From Maribacter cobaltidurans (GTDB lineage Bacteria > Bacteroidota > Bacteroidia > Flavobacteriales > Flavobacteriaceae), in assembly GCF_002269385.1 (NCBI RefSeq), contig NZ_CP022957.1, positions 124,001-188,000 of the forward strand: a DNA stretch of 64,000 nucleotides. The letters are read 5' to 3'. A program made the translations under genes and the position numbers. The notes under the pieces are model-generated. The model did no database searches, was not told where the DNA came from, and saw nothing but the letters and a program-made list of their open reading frames with translations. This document shows positions 18,632 to 26,919 of this stretch, one piece after another (position 1 is the stretch's first letter; each line of letters starts with the position of its first letter).

Positions 18632-19759
18632 ATGAAGTGTTTACATATTTGTAACGATTTTGTGGGTAGTAAGGTTCATGAAAACCTTTATCTTTCATTA
18701 AAGGGTAAAAATGTAATACAACATATTTATTATCCTCAAAGAAAACATACATTTGAGAAAATTCAAACCTTTAAACAGAGATGGGGCAATACTTTAATTA
18801 CCTCAGAACCCCTAAAATGGTTTCATAAGTTTTTTTTTTCAAAAAAAATTAACTTTTTATTTACAGATTTAATTTCAAAGACAAATCCGAATCATCTTGA
18901 ACTGGTTCATGCAACGACATTATTTAGTGATGGAGCAATTGCACTCAAAATTTATAAAAAATACGGCACCCCATTTATAGTAGCCATAAGGAGTACAGAT
19001 ATTGATTTATTTTTAAGATACAGATTTGATTTATACCCGCTTGCCAAGGAAATACTTGTAAATGCTTCTAAACTGGTTTTTGTAAGTAACTCTATTGAAA
19101 GAAACTTTTTTGCTCATCCGTTTATTTTAAAAATAGAAGAAAAATACTGTCTAAAGAAAAAAAGTAAAGTGCTACCAAATGGAATTGATGATATATGGGT
19201 CAGTAATATAAATCCACAAAAAAAATTAAGACCTCACAAAATTCTCTACATTGGTAAATTTGATTATAACAAAAATGTAATATCATTAATCAAGGCCTTT
19301 TTAAGTTTAAATCCTAGTAATAAAAACTTACAACTTACCTTAATTGGTTCTGGTGGAATCCAAGAAAAAAAAATAATTGAATATTCTGAAAAGTATGGTG
19401 ATAGCATAAAGTTCTTGGGTCCCATTTATGATAAAAGCCAATTAATGGAAATTTATCGGTCAAACCATATTTTTGCTATGACCTCAAAAGTTGAAACTTT
19501 TGGTTTGGTGTATTTGGAAGCACTTTCTCAAGGACTTCCCATATTATACACTAAAAATCAAGGTATAGATGGAACTTTTAAGGAAAATATTGGGAAATCA
19601 ACTAACCCATTTTCGGTGAAGTCCATTGCAGAAGGCCTGAATGAAATTGTCGAAAGTTATGATCAATATGAATTGAATAAAATCAATTTTAATAATTTCT
19701 CATGGAACAATATTGCTCAATTATATTTTGAATTATATAATGGATCAAAAAATGGATAA
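18632..19759 (+). CDS. Glycosyltransferase family 4 (GT-B fold)
   Basis: A 375-residue protein with an N-terminal domain beginning MKCLHICNDFVGSKVHENL and a C-terminal Glycos_transf_1 domain. KILYIGKFDYNKNV marks the start of the nucleotide-binding half, and the EX7E motif is in VETFGLVYLEALSQGLPILY. The AIRSTDIDLFLRYR segment is the acceptor-side loop common in GT4. It probably acts on the lipid-linked intermediate. Specificity is unknown. It is separated from its neighbours by 148 and 138 bp, unlike the tightly packed genes before it. Confidence 0.85.
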   Translation: MKCLHICNDFVGSKVHENLYLSLKGKNVIQHIYYPQRKHTFEKIQTFKQRWGNTLITSEPLKWFHKFFFSKKINFLFTDLISKTNPNHLELVHATTLFSDGAIALKIYKKYGTPFIVAIRSTDIDLFLRYRFDLYPLAKEILVNASKLVFVSNSIERNFFAHPFILKIEEKYCLKKKSKVLPNGIDDIWVSNINPQKKLRPHKILYIGKFDYNKNVISLIKAFLSLNPSNKNLQLTLIGSGGIQEKKIIEYSEKYGDSIKFLGPIYDKSQLMEIYRSNHIFAMTSKVETFGLVYLEALSQGLPILYTKNQGIDGTFKENIGKSTNPFSVKSIAEGLNEIVESYDQYELNKINFNNFSWNNIAQLYFELYNGSKNG

Positions 19760-19897
19760 TTTAGGTATCCTACTTTAAATTACATTTTAAATTATCCTGA
19801 CCCCTTTTGCAACTTACAATCCAAATATTCAAATAAAAACAATCAATTCATACGATTTTGAAATTAAATCAGTTATGATAAGAACAAAATTATTACA

Positions 19898-21139
19898 ATG
19901 AAAATTCTTTTAGTGCACCAATATTTTTTAGGTAAAAATCAAGGTGGAGGAGCCCGTTTTAATGAAATGACGAAAATTTGGGCGGATAAAGGACACACCG
20001 TTACCGTAATTGCCGGCATGCATGAATTAAACCAAGACGATATTGATAAGTACCAAGGAAAAAACTTTTATCACGAAAATGATTTTTACAAAAACACAGA
20101 TGTTCATAGATGTAGACTTCCCAAAGATTCCAATCAAAATTTTAAACGTAGGATAATAGCTTATTTTTCTTTCGTCTTGAAAAGTACTTGGGTCGGATTA
20201 TTTAAGCTTAAAGGCAAATATGATGTTATAATCGTTACATCCCCGCCCTTGTTCTTGGGAATTACTGCATATATACTTTCTACATTCAAAAGAATACCTC
20301 TAATATTTGAAGTAAGAGATTTATGGCCTGAATCTGCAATAGATACAGGTGTGATAAGTAATCCACTATTGATTAAATTTTCTTTTTGGTTTGAAAAATC
20401 AATATATAAGAAAGCCAAATTAATAAACGTTCTAACACCAGCATTTAAAGAAAAACTGATAAAAAAAGGAATTCCTGAGGAGAAAATTATATACATACCG
20501 AATGCTGCAGATTTCTCTCTAGCAGAAAAAGTGGCCAAAGATTTTGATCCTGAAAAATTTAGAAAATCGGAAGGTATCCAAGATAAATTTGTTATAACTT
20601 ATATTGGAGCTCATGGAATCGCCAATCACTTAATTCAGATAATCGAAGCCGCTGAAAAATTACAAAACACCAATGTTTTATTTCAACTAATAGGAGATGG
20701 AATGACCAAACCGGATTTAATAAGAGAGACGGATTCTCGTGGGTTAAAAAACATTCGATTTGTTGGTTTTGTAGATAAAGAAACCGCATTTAAATATATT
20801 CTAGCTTCCGATGTTGGAGCCTCCGTGCTTAAAAAAGTGGATACTTTCAAAACAATTTATTCCAATAAAACCTTTGATTATATGTCTTGTAAGAAACCTA
20901 TATTACTGGCTATAGACGGTATTTCGAGACAACTCATTGAAGATGCAAACTGCGGTGTATATGTAGAGCCAGAAAATTCAGACGATATTGCTGAAAAAGT
21001 TCGCAAATTCATAAAAGGGGAATATAATATAAAAGAACAAGGTGAAAATGGGTATAAATATGCAAAATCCCGTTTCGATCGAACCGAACTCGCCCAGCAA
21101 TATCTAAGTGAAATAATCAATCTAGCGAAAAAAAATTAA
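19898..21139 (+). CDS. Glycosyltransferase family 4, WbuB-like
   Basis: A 413-residue GT-B enzyme. The first residues MKILLVHQYF and GGGARFNEMTKIWADKGHTV, followed by FEVRDLWPESAIDTGVI, are characteristic of the WbuB/CapM-like group, whose studied members transfer FucNAc or related amino sugars. The C-terminal half has LIGDGMTKPDL and ends in the usual helix. It lies 36 bp before the wecB homologue and is probably co-transcribed with it. The donor is unproven. Confidence 0.87.
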   Translation: MKILLVHQYFLGKNQGGGARFNEMTKIWADKGHTVTVIAGMHELNQDDIDKYQGKNFYHENDFYKNTDVHRCRLPKDSNQNFKRRIIAYFSFVLKSTWVGLFKLKGKYDVIIVTSPPLFLGITAYILSTFKRIPLIFEVRDLWPESAIDTGVISNPLLIKFSFWFEKSIYKKAKLINVLTPAFKEKLIKKGIPEEKIIYIPNAADFSLAEKVAKDFDPEKFRKSEGIQDKFVITYIGAHGIANHLIQIIEAAEKLQNTNVLFQLIGDGMTKPDLIRETDSRGLKNIRFVGFVDKETAFKYILASDVGASVLKKVDTFKTIYSNKTFDYMSCKKPILLAIDGISRQLIEDANCGVYVEPENSDDIAEKVRKFIKGEYNIKEQGENGYKYAKSRFDRTELAQQYLSEIINLAKKN

Positions 21140-21175
21140 AATATCTCTCAACAATATTCCAATTTCTATATATAA

Positions 21176-22297
21176 ATGCTTAAAAAAAATCTAATCATAT
21201 TTGGAACAAGACCAGAAGCCATAAAAATGGCACCGTTGGTGAAAGAATTTTATAACAACCTTAATTTTGAAACCAAGGTTTGTGTTACCGCACAGCATAG
21301 GGAGATGTTAGATCAAGTACTGGAATTTTTTAATATAAAACCAGACTACGACTTAAATTTAATGAAACCTGGACAAAATTTATATAGTCTTACGGCTGAT
21401 ATAATAACAGGCTTACAGCCCATATTAGAAGAATTCAAGCCAGATTATGTTTATGTGCATGGAGATACTACAACGACCATGGGATCAAGTATAGCTGCTT
21501 TTTATTCAGGGGCGAAAGTTTGTCATGTTGAAGCTGGTTTAAGAACGTTTAACAAACTATCTCCCTTCCCTGAAGAAATTAATCGTACTATTACTGGCCA
21601 TATTGCAGATTACCACTTTGCACCTACTCATACCTCACAAGATAATTTATTGGCTGAAGGGATTAATTTAAAAAATATTTTAATTACAGGAAATACTGTT
21701 ATCGATGCGCTAATGCAAAGTGTTTCTATTTTGGAAACAAAACGAGATTCTGAAATTGAAACCTTAAAATCTAGTTTGGATTTTTCTAAAAGGATTATCC
21801 TAGTCACTGGACATAGAAGAGAAAATCATGGTCAAGGATTTATTAATATTTGTAATGCACTTAAGCAGATAGGTGAAAAATTTGACGATATCCAAATAAT
21901 ATATCCAGTTCATTTAAATCCTAATGTTCAAAAACCAGTTTATGATATATTAGGCGACAAAGAGAATATTAAGCTAATTTCCCCTTTAGCATATCCCGCA
22001 TTTGTTTGGTTGATGAATCAATGTAAACTTGTTATTACGGATAGTGGTGGCGTACAGGAAGAGGCGCCCAGTTTAGGAAAACCCGTACTAGTAATGAGGG
22101 ATACAACCGAAAGGCCAGAAGCAGTAAAAGCAGGTACAGTGATACTGGTTGGCACAGAAACGGAAACCATTGTAAATGAAACAAGTAACTTATTACAAAA
22201 TGAAGAAAGATATCAATCTATGAGTAAATTACACAATCCTTACGGTGATGGTAATTCTTCTAAAAGAATTGTAGAATTCATAAAAAATCTTAATTAA
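21176..22297 (+). CDS. wecB: UDP-N-acetylglucosamine 2-epimerase (non-hydrolysing)
   Basis: A 373-residue cytoplasmic epimerase converting UDP-GlcNAc to UDP-ManNAc. Motifs of the family are plain: IIFGTRPEAIKMAPL at the N-terminus, HGDTTTTMG, EAGLRTFNKLSPFPEE, GHRRENHGQG and SGGVQEEAPSLGKPVL. Length is standard. Its stop overlaps the start of the next gene by 1 bp (TAATG), so the product is handed to the WecC-type dehydrogenase to make UDP-ManNAcA. Confidence 0.95.
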   Translation: MLKKNLIIFGTRPEAIKMAPLVKEFYNNLNFETKVCVTAQHREMLDQVLEFFNIKPDYDLNLMKPGQNLYSLTADIITGLQPILEEFKPDYVYVHGDTTTTMGSSIAAFYSGAKVCHVEAGLRTFNKLSPFPEEINRTITGHIADYHFAPTHTSQDNLLAEGINLKNILITGNTVIDALMQSVSILETKRDSEIETLKSSLDFSKRIILVTGHRRENHGQGFINICNALKQIGEKFDDIQIIYPVHLNPNVQKPVYDILGDKENIKLISPLAYPAFVWLMNQCKLVITDSGGVQEEAPSLGKPVLVMRDTTERPEAVKAGTVILVGTETETIVNETSNLLQNEERYQSMSKLHNPYGDGNSSKRIVEFIKNLN

Positions 22298-23508
22298 TGA
22301 ACAATCCAGAAGTTATAATGATTGGCCTTGGGTATATAGGACTACCTACTGCTGCACTGATTGCCGAAGGCAAAACCAAAGTACTAGGTGTAGACATAAA
22401 TCCTCATGTAGTAGATACTATCAACAAAGGCAATATACATATTGTTGAGCCCTCCTTGGACAAAACCGTTAAAAAGGCCGTAGAAAACGGTTATTTAAGT
22501 GCTTCGCTAAAACCAACAGTTGCTAACACCTATTTAATAGTTGTACCTACACCCTTTAAAGCAAAAAATGAACCCGACATTTCTTTTGTTCAATCCGCCA
22601 CAGAGGCAATCATACCTCTATTAAAAAAGGGAGATTTATATATTATTGAATCTACTTCCCCTGTTGGAACTACAGAAAAAATGATGGAACTCATTTATGA
22701 CCGTAGACCAGAGTTAAAAAACAAACTACATATTGCGTATTGTCCAGAACGTGTATTGCCGGGCAATGTTATGTATGAATTAGTTCATAATGACCGTGTA
22801 ATAGGAGGTGTTGATGAAATGTCTACTGAAAAGGCCGTATCCTTCTATGCCAAATATGTAAAAGGTAATCTGCATAAAACCAACGCCCGTACGGCAGAGA
22901 TGTGTAAACTGGTAGAAAATTCTTCAAGAGATGTTCAAATTGCATTCGCCAATGAGTTATCACTCATTTGTGACAAAGCAGACATAGATGTTTGGGAACT
23001 CATCAGCCTTGCCAATAAACACCCTAGAGTGAATATACTGCGCCCCGGTTGCGGTGTAGGAGGACATTGTATAGCTGTTGACCCTTATTTTATAGTATCG
23101 GATTATCCAATGGAGTCCAAAATAATAGGAACAGCTAGAGAGGTAAACAATTATAAGTCTTTTTGGTGTGCCGAAAAAGTACAAAATGCCAAATTGGAAT
23201 TTGAGCTAAAATATGGGCATAAGCCTAAAATTGCTTTAATGGGTCTTGCATTTAAACCTGATATCGACGATTTAAGGGAATCCCCAGCCAAATATATCGT
23301 TCAAAGAATATTACAAAATTCAAATAATGAAGAGTACTATATCGTTGAACCAAACATTAAAGAACATAATGTTTTCAAAATAACAGATTATAAAGAAGCA
23401 TATAAAAAAGCAGACATTGTTGTGTTTCTAGTAGCTCATAAAGAATTCAAATCATTAAAGTTTGCAAAAAACAAAAAAACTTTAGATTTCTGTGGAATTA
23501 ATAAATAA
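22297..23508 (+). CDS. wecC: UDP-N-acetyl-D-mannosamine dehydrogenase
   Basis: A 403-residue nucleotide-sugar dehydrogenase. GLGYIGLPTAA at 10-20 binds NAD, and the catalytic Cys258 is in RPGCGVGGHCIAVDPYF. The GCGVGGHCIAVDP spelling and the adjacent wecB gene identify it as the UDP-ManNAc rather than UDP-Glc or UDP-GalNAc type. It is the third nucleotide-sugar dehydrogenase of the locus and gives UDP-ManNAcA. Confidence 0.94.
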   Translation: MNNPEVIMIGLGYIGLPTAALIAEGKTKVLGVDINPHVVDTINKGNIHIVEPSLDKTVKKAVENGYLSASLKPTVANTYLIVVPTPFKAKNEPDISFVQSATEAIIPLLKKGDLYIIESTSPVGTTEKMMELIYDRRPELKNKLHIAYCPERVLPGNVMYELVHNDRVIGGVDEMSTEKAVSFYAKYVKGNLHKTNARTAEMCKLVENSSRDVQIAFANELSLICDKADIDVWELISLANKHPRVNILRPGCGVGGHCIAVDPYFIVSDYPMESKIIGTAREVNNYKSFWCAEKVQNAKLEFELKYGHKPKIALMGLAFKPDIDDLRESPAKYIVQRILQNSNNEEYYIVEPNIKEHNVFKITDYKEAYKKADIVVFLVAHKEFKSLKFAKNKKTLDFCGINK

Positions 23509-23533
23509 GTTTTAGTCACCTTGACTTTGAAAA

Positions 23534-23564
23534 TTACGAATCACTAAGACATTTTTATTCGTAA
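23534..23564. repeat. 8-bp inverted repeat TTACGAAT / ATTCGTAA
   Basis: Perfect arms at 23534-23541 and 23557-23564 with a 15-base loop, 25 bp after the wecC stop. No T-tract follows. The stem core is the same as in the inverted repeat at 18542-18587, also between genes of this locus. Confidence 0.45.
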
Positions 23565-23689
23565 CACCTGTAACTCAATAAAATTGATGGAAAATACGTA
23601 GGATAAAACCCGAATAAATGAGCAATTTGCACAAACCTTAAACCGGACTATTTCAAAACTTTAAATCAAAATTTTTAACTTTTTCTCCC

Positions 23690-24307
23690 ATGTACCCTTA
23701 CGTTAAGCGTCTTTTTGATATTGTGTTATCCTTACTTGGGCTAATCATCCTATCCCCCATTTTACTGGTTGTGGCTCTTTTTTTATTCTGGGATTTTAAG
23801 GGTACACCATTCTTTACACAGCAGAGACCCGGAAAAAAAGAAGAAATTTTTCATGTCTTGAAATTTAAGACCATGAACAACAAAAAGGATGCTTCTGGAA
23901 ATTTATTGCCCGATACCGAACGTCTAACGCCACTGGGCATATTTATACGAAAGACATCCATTGATGAGTTGCCCCAATTGATTAATGTATTAAAGGGAGA
24001 TATGAGCCTCATTGGACCACGGCCCTTATTGGTGAAGTATTTACCGTATTACAAGCAAGAAGAGCGGATTCGTTTTACCGTAAGACCTGGTATTACAGGT
24101 CTTGCACAAATTTCTGGACGAAACTATATGACCTGGGATGAAAAGTTTAAAAAGGATATTCAATATGTCCAAAACATGAGCTTTTCCCAAGACCTTTTTA
24201 TTTTCTACAAAACCATTTTTAAAATTTTTAAAACCTCCGATGTTGAACTGGACCAAAGTTCCTATATGCCCGACTTGGATATTGAAAGAAAACAAATGAT
24301 GGGTTGA
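23690..24307 (+). CDS. Initiating sugar-1-phosphate transferase (PglC/WcaJ family)
   Basis: A 205-residue monotopic phosphoglycosyl transferase that moves a sugar-1-phosphate to undecaprenyl phosphate, the first committed step of repeat-unit assembly. It has a single N-terminal re-entrant hydrophobic helix (about 13-33), then FKFKTMNN-like LKFKTMNN, the catalytic Asp-Glu in KTSIDELPQLINVLKGDMS, IGPRPLLVKY and RPGITGLAQISGRN. The short length matches PglC rather than full WcaJ/WbaP. With the PglF/PglE-type genes at the other end of the locus it may start on a UDP-4-amino-dideoxy or bacillosamine-type sugar (inference). Confidence 0.93.
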   Translation: MYPYVKRLFDIVLSLLGLIILSPILLVVALFLFWDFKGTPFFTQQRPGKKEEIFHVLKFKTMNNKKDASGNLLPDTERLTPLGIFIRKTSIDELPQLINVLKGDMSLIGPRPLLVKYLPYYKQEERIRFTVRPGITGLAQISGRNYMTWDEKFKKDIQYVQNMSFSQDLFIFYKTIFKIFKTSDVELDQSSYMPDLDIERKQMMG

Positions 24308-24459
24308 AATTGTACCAAGAAATTGTATTTTTGGTCTTGATTTAACAAATCGCCCCAAAAAATTAAATTTCAATCTACCTATGCTACATCCCTTGGACAC
24401 TGCGCGTATAATTTCCTTTTATGTTTTATATTTAAGTTCAACCCCTACTATCCAGTAAT

Positions 24460-24534
24460 ATGAACAATGTATTGATTACCTCTGTAGGCTACAGGGTAGG
24501 GCTACATCATCGAAATATAAGGAATCAAGTATGA
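24460..24534 (+). pseudogene. Probable remnant of an ATP-grasp gene (N-terminus only)
   Basis: A 24-codon frame starting at ATG 24460 begins MNNVLITSVGYRVGL and stops at TGA 24532-24534. This closely resembles the opening of carbamoyl-phosphate-synthase-like ATP-grasp proteins (typically MN.VLITS.GRRV.L) that often sit just after the PglC-type gene in flavobacterial polysaccharide loci. Nothing ATP-grasp-like follows before the convergent HAD gene at 24590, so the rest would have been deleted. The match covers only about 14 residues, so chance cannot be excluded. Confidence 0.35.
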
Positions 24535-24589
24535 AATGACGGAACAGGTCCGGAATGACTAGTATGAAGGAATGTTAAAACAAAATTAA

Positions 24590-26635
24590 CTAAGAAATTA
24601 AATCCTTACTGAAAAACTTCCTTTTAAACCACTTATTTGCTTTTATATAGTAGTACGTAGAACGAACCGTCCATCCCAACCATTCCAACTTCTTATTGTA
24701 CAAATGGGGTTTAACCTTAACGAGATACCTAAAGGTTTTCTCTGGACTCCATAAAAATTGTTTTAACAATTGCTTTTTGGACATAGATAATTGACCGGCA
24801 TCGTATTTTATCCCCACTTTATTACTGCCAATATTTTGGTAGAATCCTTGGGATATGAGCTGAATAAATTTCAACTTTTTCTTATTCGTAAATAACCCCA
24901 ACCGCAGTGCCAAATCTGTTAAATATTTTTGAGCCATATCCTGGTCGTACACCACCGAAGAAAGTTTATTGTTTAAAAGGATAAATTGGTCATCCATAAA
25001 CTCCTGTATGGGTGCGATAAACTCATCAAAAACTTTTTTTTCATTAGGCTCATGATATTCTATGGTGGGCATATCTGGATTCTTGGAATAACCTAATGTG
25101 CTACCGTGCGGGGCGGCCAGCAACTGTTCGTACAATTGGCCATTGGCCTGCAGGATATGGTCTGAATATCCTTTTTCGGGATAAACCGAAAAATTTAAAC
25201 CAAATCGTTTTGTTCTCTCCTGAATGTTATAGATCTCACGTAAGCCAATATAGTAACCTGTTACGGCCACCTGGCCACCCATATAATCATGAATACCCTC
25301 TTGCATAGTCCCGCCCCAACCTACATCAACAACCACCATGCCCTCTTTGTCAAAATCAACTCCAAAGGATTTCAAATAGGCATCAAAAGCATTTTTCTGC
25401 TCCTGTCGATGCTGCTCATAACGTATTTTAAAAGTTTCGTTGGTTCTAAGTTTTTTAAGGACATCCGAAGCACTGAAATTTTCGATAACCTTGTCCTTAT
25501 CTACTCCAATTTCCTCCGCAATAGCTAAAATTTCAAATTCCTTAAGATTAAAATCGCTTAAAAATTGTTGGGTAGACCTATGGTCATAATTCTTTTTAAC
25601 CGGCATAAAAGGCTCCTCGGCTATAGGTCTTAGGGAAACCTGTTTGGCGGAATGCCGTGATGCCTTAAAGTAATGGGTACGAATATAATCGGTCTCCTCA
25701 AAACCGTTCAAGTGCTGGTAGGTATCAAACAATTGCTTTAAATAGAGTCCCTCACGCGCCAAGAAGAATAGATTCTTTATCTCTTTTTGCCTAGCTTCGG
25801 AATACAGTCTTTCCGTAAAAAAGTAGAAGTGTAGTATATATTCACTAAAAGGATGATCGCTACGTTTGCAATTTTTCTCTATATCCCTACAGCTCCGTAT
25901 AAAGTCACTTTCAACGGATCCAAATAAATTCTTTCTGTTTCTAAATTTATGATTGGCATGTTTCAAATAGAAGGTTTTGATGTTCTGTTTACGGGCTTGC
26001 TGGATATCACTGCGCATGTTGTCCCCCATCATGGAACACTCCTCCCCATGTACTCCTATATGTTGCATCACCGTAGGATATAAAGTACCTGTCTCCTTAC
26101 TTTTTTCAAAATCACAGGACATAAAAATGTCATTGAACAGATGGTCCACTTTATGCCATTGAAGTAACCTTTGAATAACCGATTTAGGCAAATGAAAGTC
26201 CGAAATGATGAATATTTTATAACCCTCTTCATGCAACACTTGGAGCCCACCTATCAAATCGTCGTTCATAAACTGTACGGAGGCTTCACTCCTGTAATCT
26301 GCCTCCAAAGAATAGCTCATAAACTTTTCAAAAGAAATTTCACCCAAAAGACCCGTATTTTTCAGTCTTGCGTAAAGCTCTTGGACTACCTGGTTATAAG
26401 GAATTTCATCCTTTACGGTTTTTAAATCTTTTGCCAACGTGTTTTGAACGTCCATTCGGATCTTGTAAAGGGTATCAATATCCAAATTCAACCCTAACTC
26501 CCTAATCAATAGTTTTGCCCAAATTTTGAAAACGTATAAAGGGTGGACATTCCTGTGGATCAGGGTATCAAAAAGGTCGGTAAGGACTACTTTAACCTTC
26601 GGGTTGTTTTTTATATTACGTATTGTAGTATTCAA
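24590..26635 (-). CDS. HAD-superfamily phosphatase-like protein with large C-terminal domain
   Basis: A 681-residue protein with an N-terminal HAD domain of about 250 residues: DLFDTL at 20-25 (Asp20, Asp23), motif II Ser145 in FIISDFHLP, Lys near 178-180, and GDNMRSD at 204-210. All catalytic positions are present. The C-terminal 400 residues include FFLAREGLYLKQLFD, YFKASRHSAKQVSL and VVVDVGWGGTMQEGI; this second part recurs with HAD domains in capsule and O-antigen loci, but its activity is not known to me. It is convergent with the rightward genes and closes the locus. A cytoplasmic sugar-phosphate or polymer-modification role is inference. Confidence 0.75.
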   Translation of the reverse strand: MNTTIRNIKNNPKVKVVLTDLFDTLIHRNVHPLYVFKIWAKLLIRELGLNLDIDTLYKIRMDVQNTLAKDLKTVKDEIPYNQVVQELYARLKNTGLLGEISFEKFMSYSLEADYRSEASVQFMNDDLIGGLQVLHEEGYKIFIISDFHLPKSVIQRLLQWHKVDHLFNDIFMSCDFEKSKETGTLYPTVMQHIGVHGEECSMMGDNMRSDIQQARKQNIKTFYLKHANHKFRNRKNLFGSVESDFIRSCRDIEKNCKRSDHPFSEYILHFYFFTERLYSEARQKEIKNLFFLAREGLYLKQLFDTYQHLNGFEETDYIRTHYFKASRHSAKQVSLRPIAEEPFMPVKKNYDHRSTQQFLSDFNLKEFEILAIAEEIGVDKDKVIENFSASDVLKKLRTNETFKIRYEQHRQEQKNAFDAYLKSFGVDFDKEGMVVVDVGWGGTMQEGIHDYMGGQVAVTGYYIGLREIYNIQERTKRFGLNFSVYPEKGYSDHILQANGQLYEQLLAAPHGSTLGYSKNPDMPTIEYHEPNEKKVFDEFIAPIQEFMDDQFILLNNKLSSVVYDQDMAQKYLTDLALRLGLFTNKKKLKFIQLISQGFYQNIGSNKVGIKYDAGQLSMSKKQLLKQFLWSPEKTFRYLVKVKPHLYNKKLEWLGWTVRSTYYYIKANKWFKRKFFSKDLIS

Positions 26636-26870
26636 ATCGTACTTTCTTTAAGAATTAATAATGCGATTCTAAGAATTCCTTAAAACCGACCCATCATTAA
26701 AAAAACAAAATTTGTGTGTAAAATAACGTTAATTTTTACGAGGAGGATATAATTTTTCGATAAAAACAACATATTAAAGATACAAGTCCAAGTGACATTC
26801 ATTCTCCTTGGAAATAAGTGGTTCTTCGATTAATTGATTAAAAACTAAACCTATACAGAACTATTTATTT

Positions 26871-26902
26871 AAAAAAAGCGGGATGTAATCCCGCTTTTTT
26901 TT
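26871..26902 (-). terminator. Rho-independent terminator, probably bidirectional
   Basis: AAAAAAAGCGGGA, a 5-base loop and TCCCGCTTTTTTTT make a GC-rich stem flanked by A and T runs on both sides. It ends the leftward giant gene whose stop is at 26920, and would also block rightward transcription. Confidence 0.88.
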
Positions 26903-26919
26903 AACTATTAATGATTATT

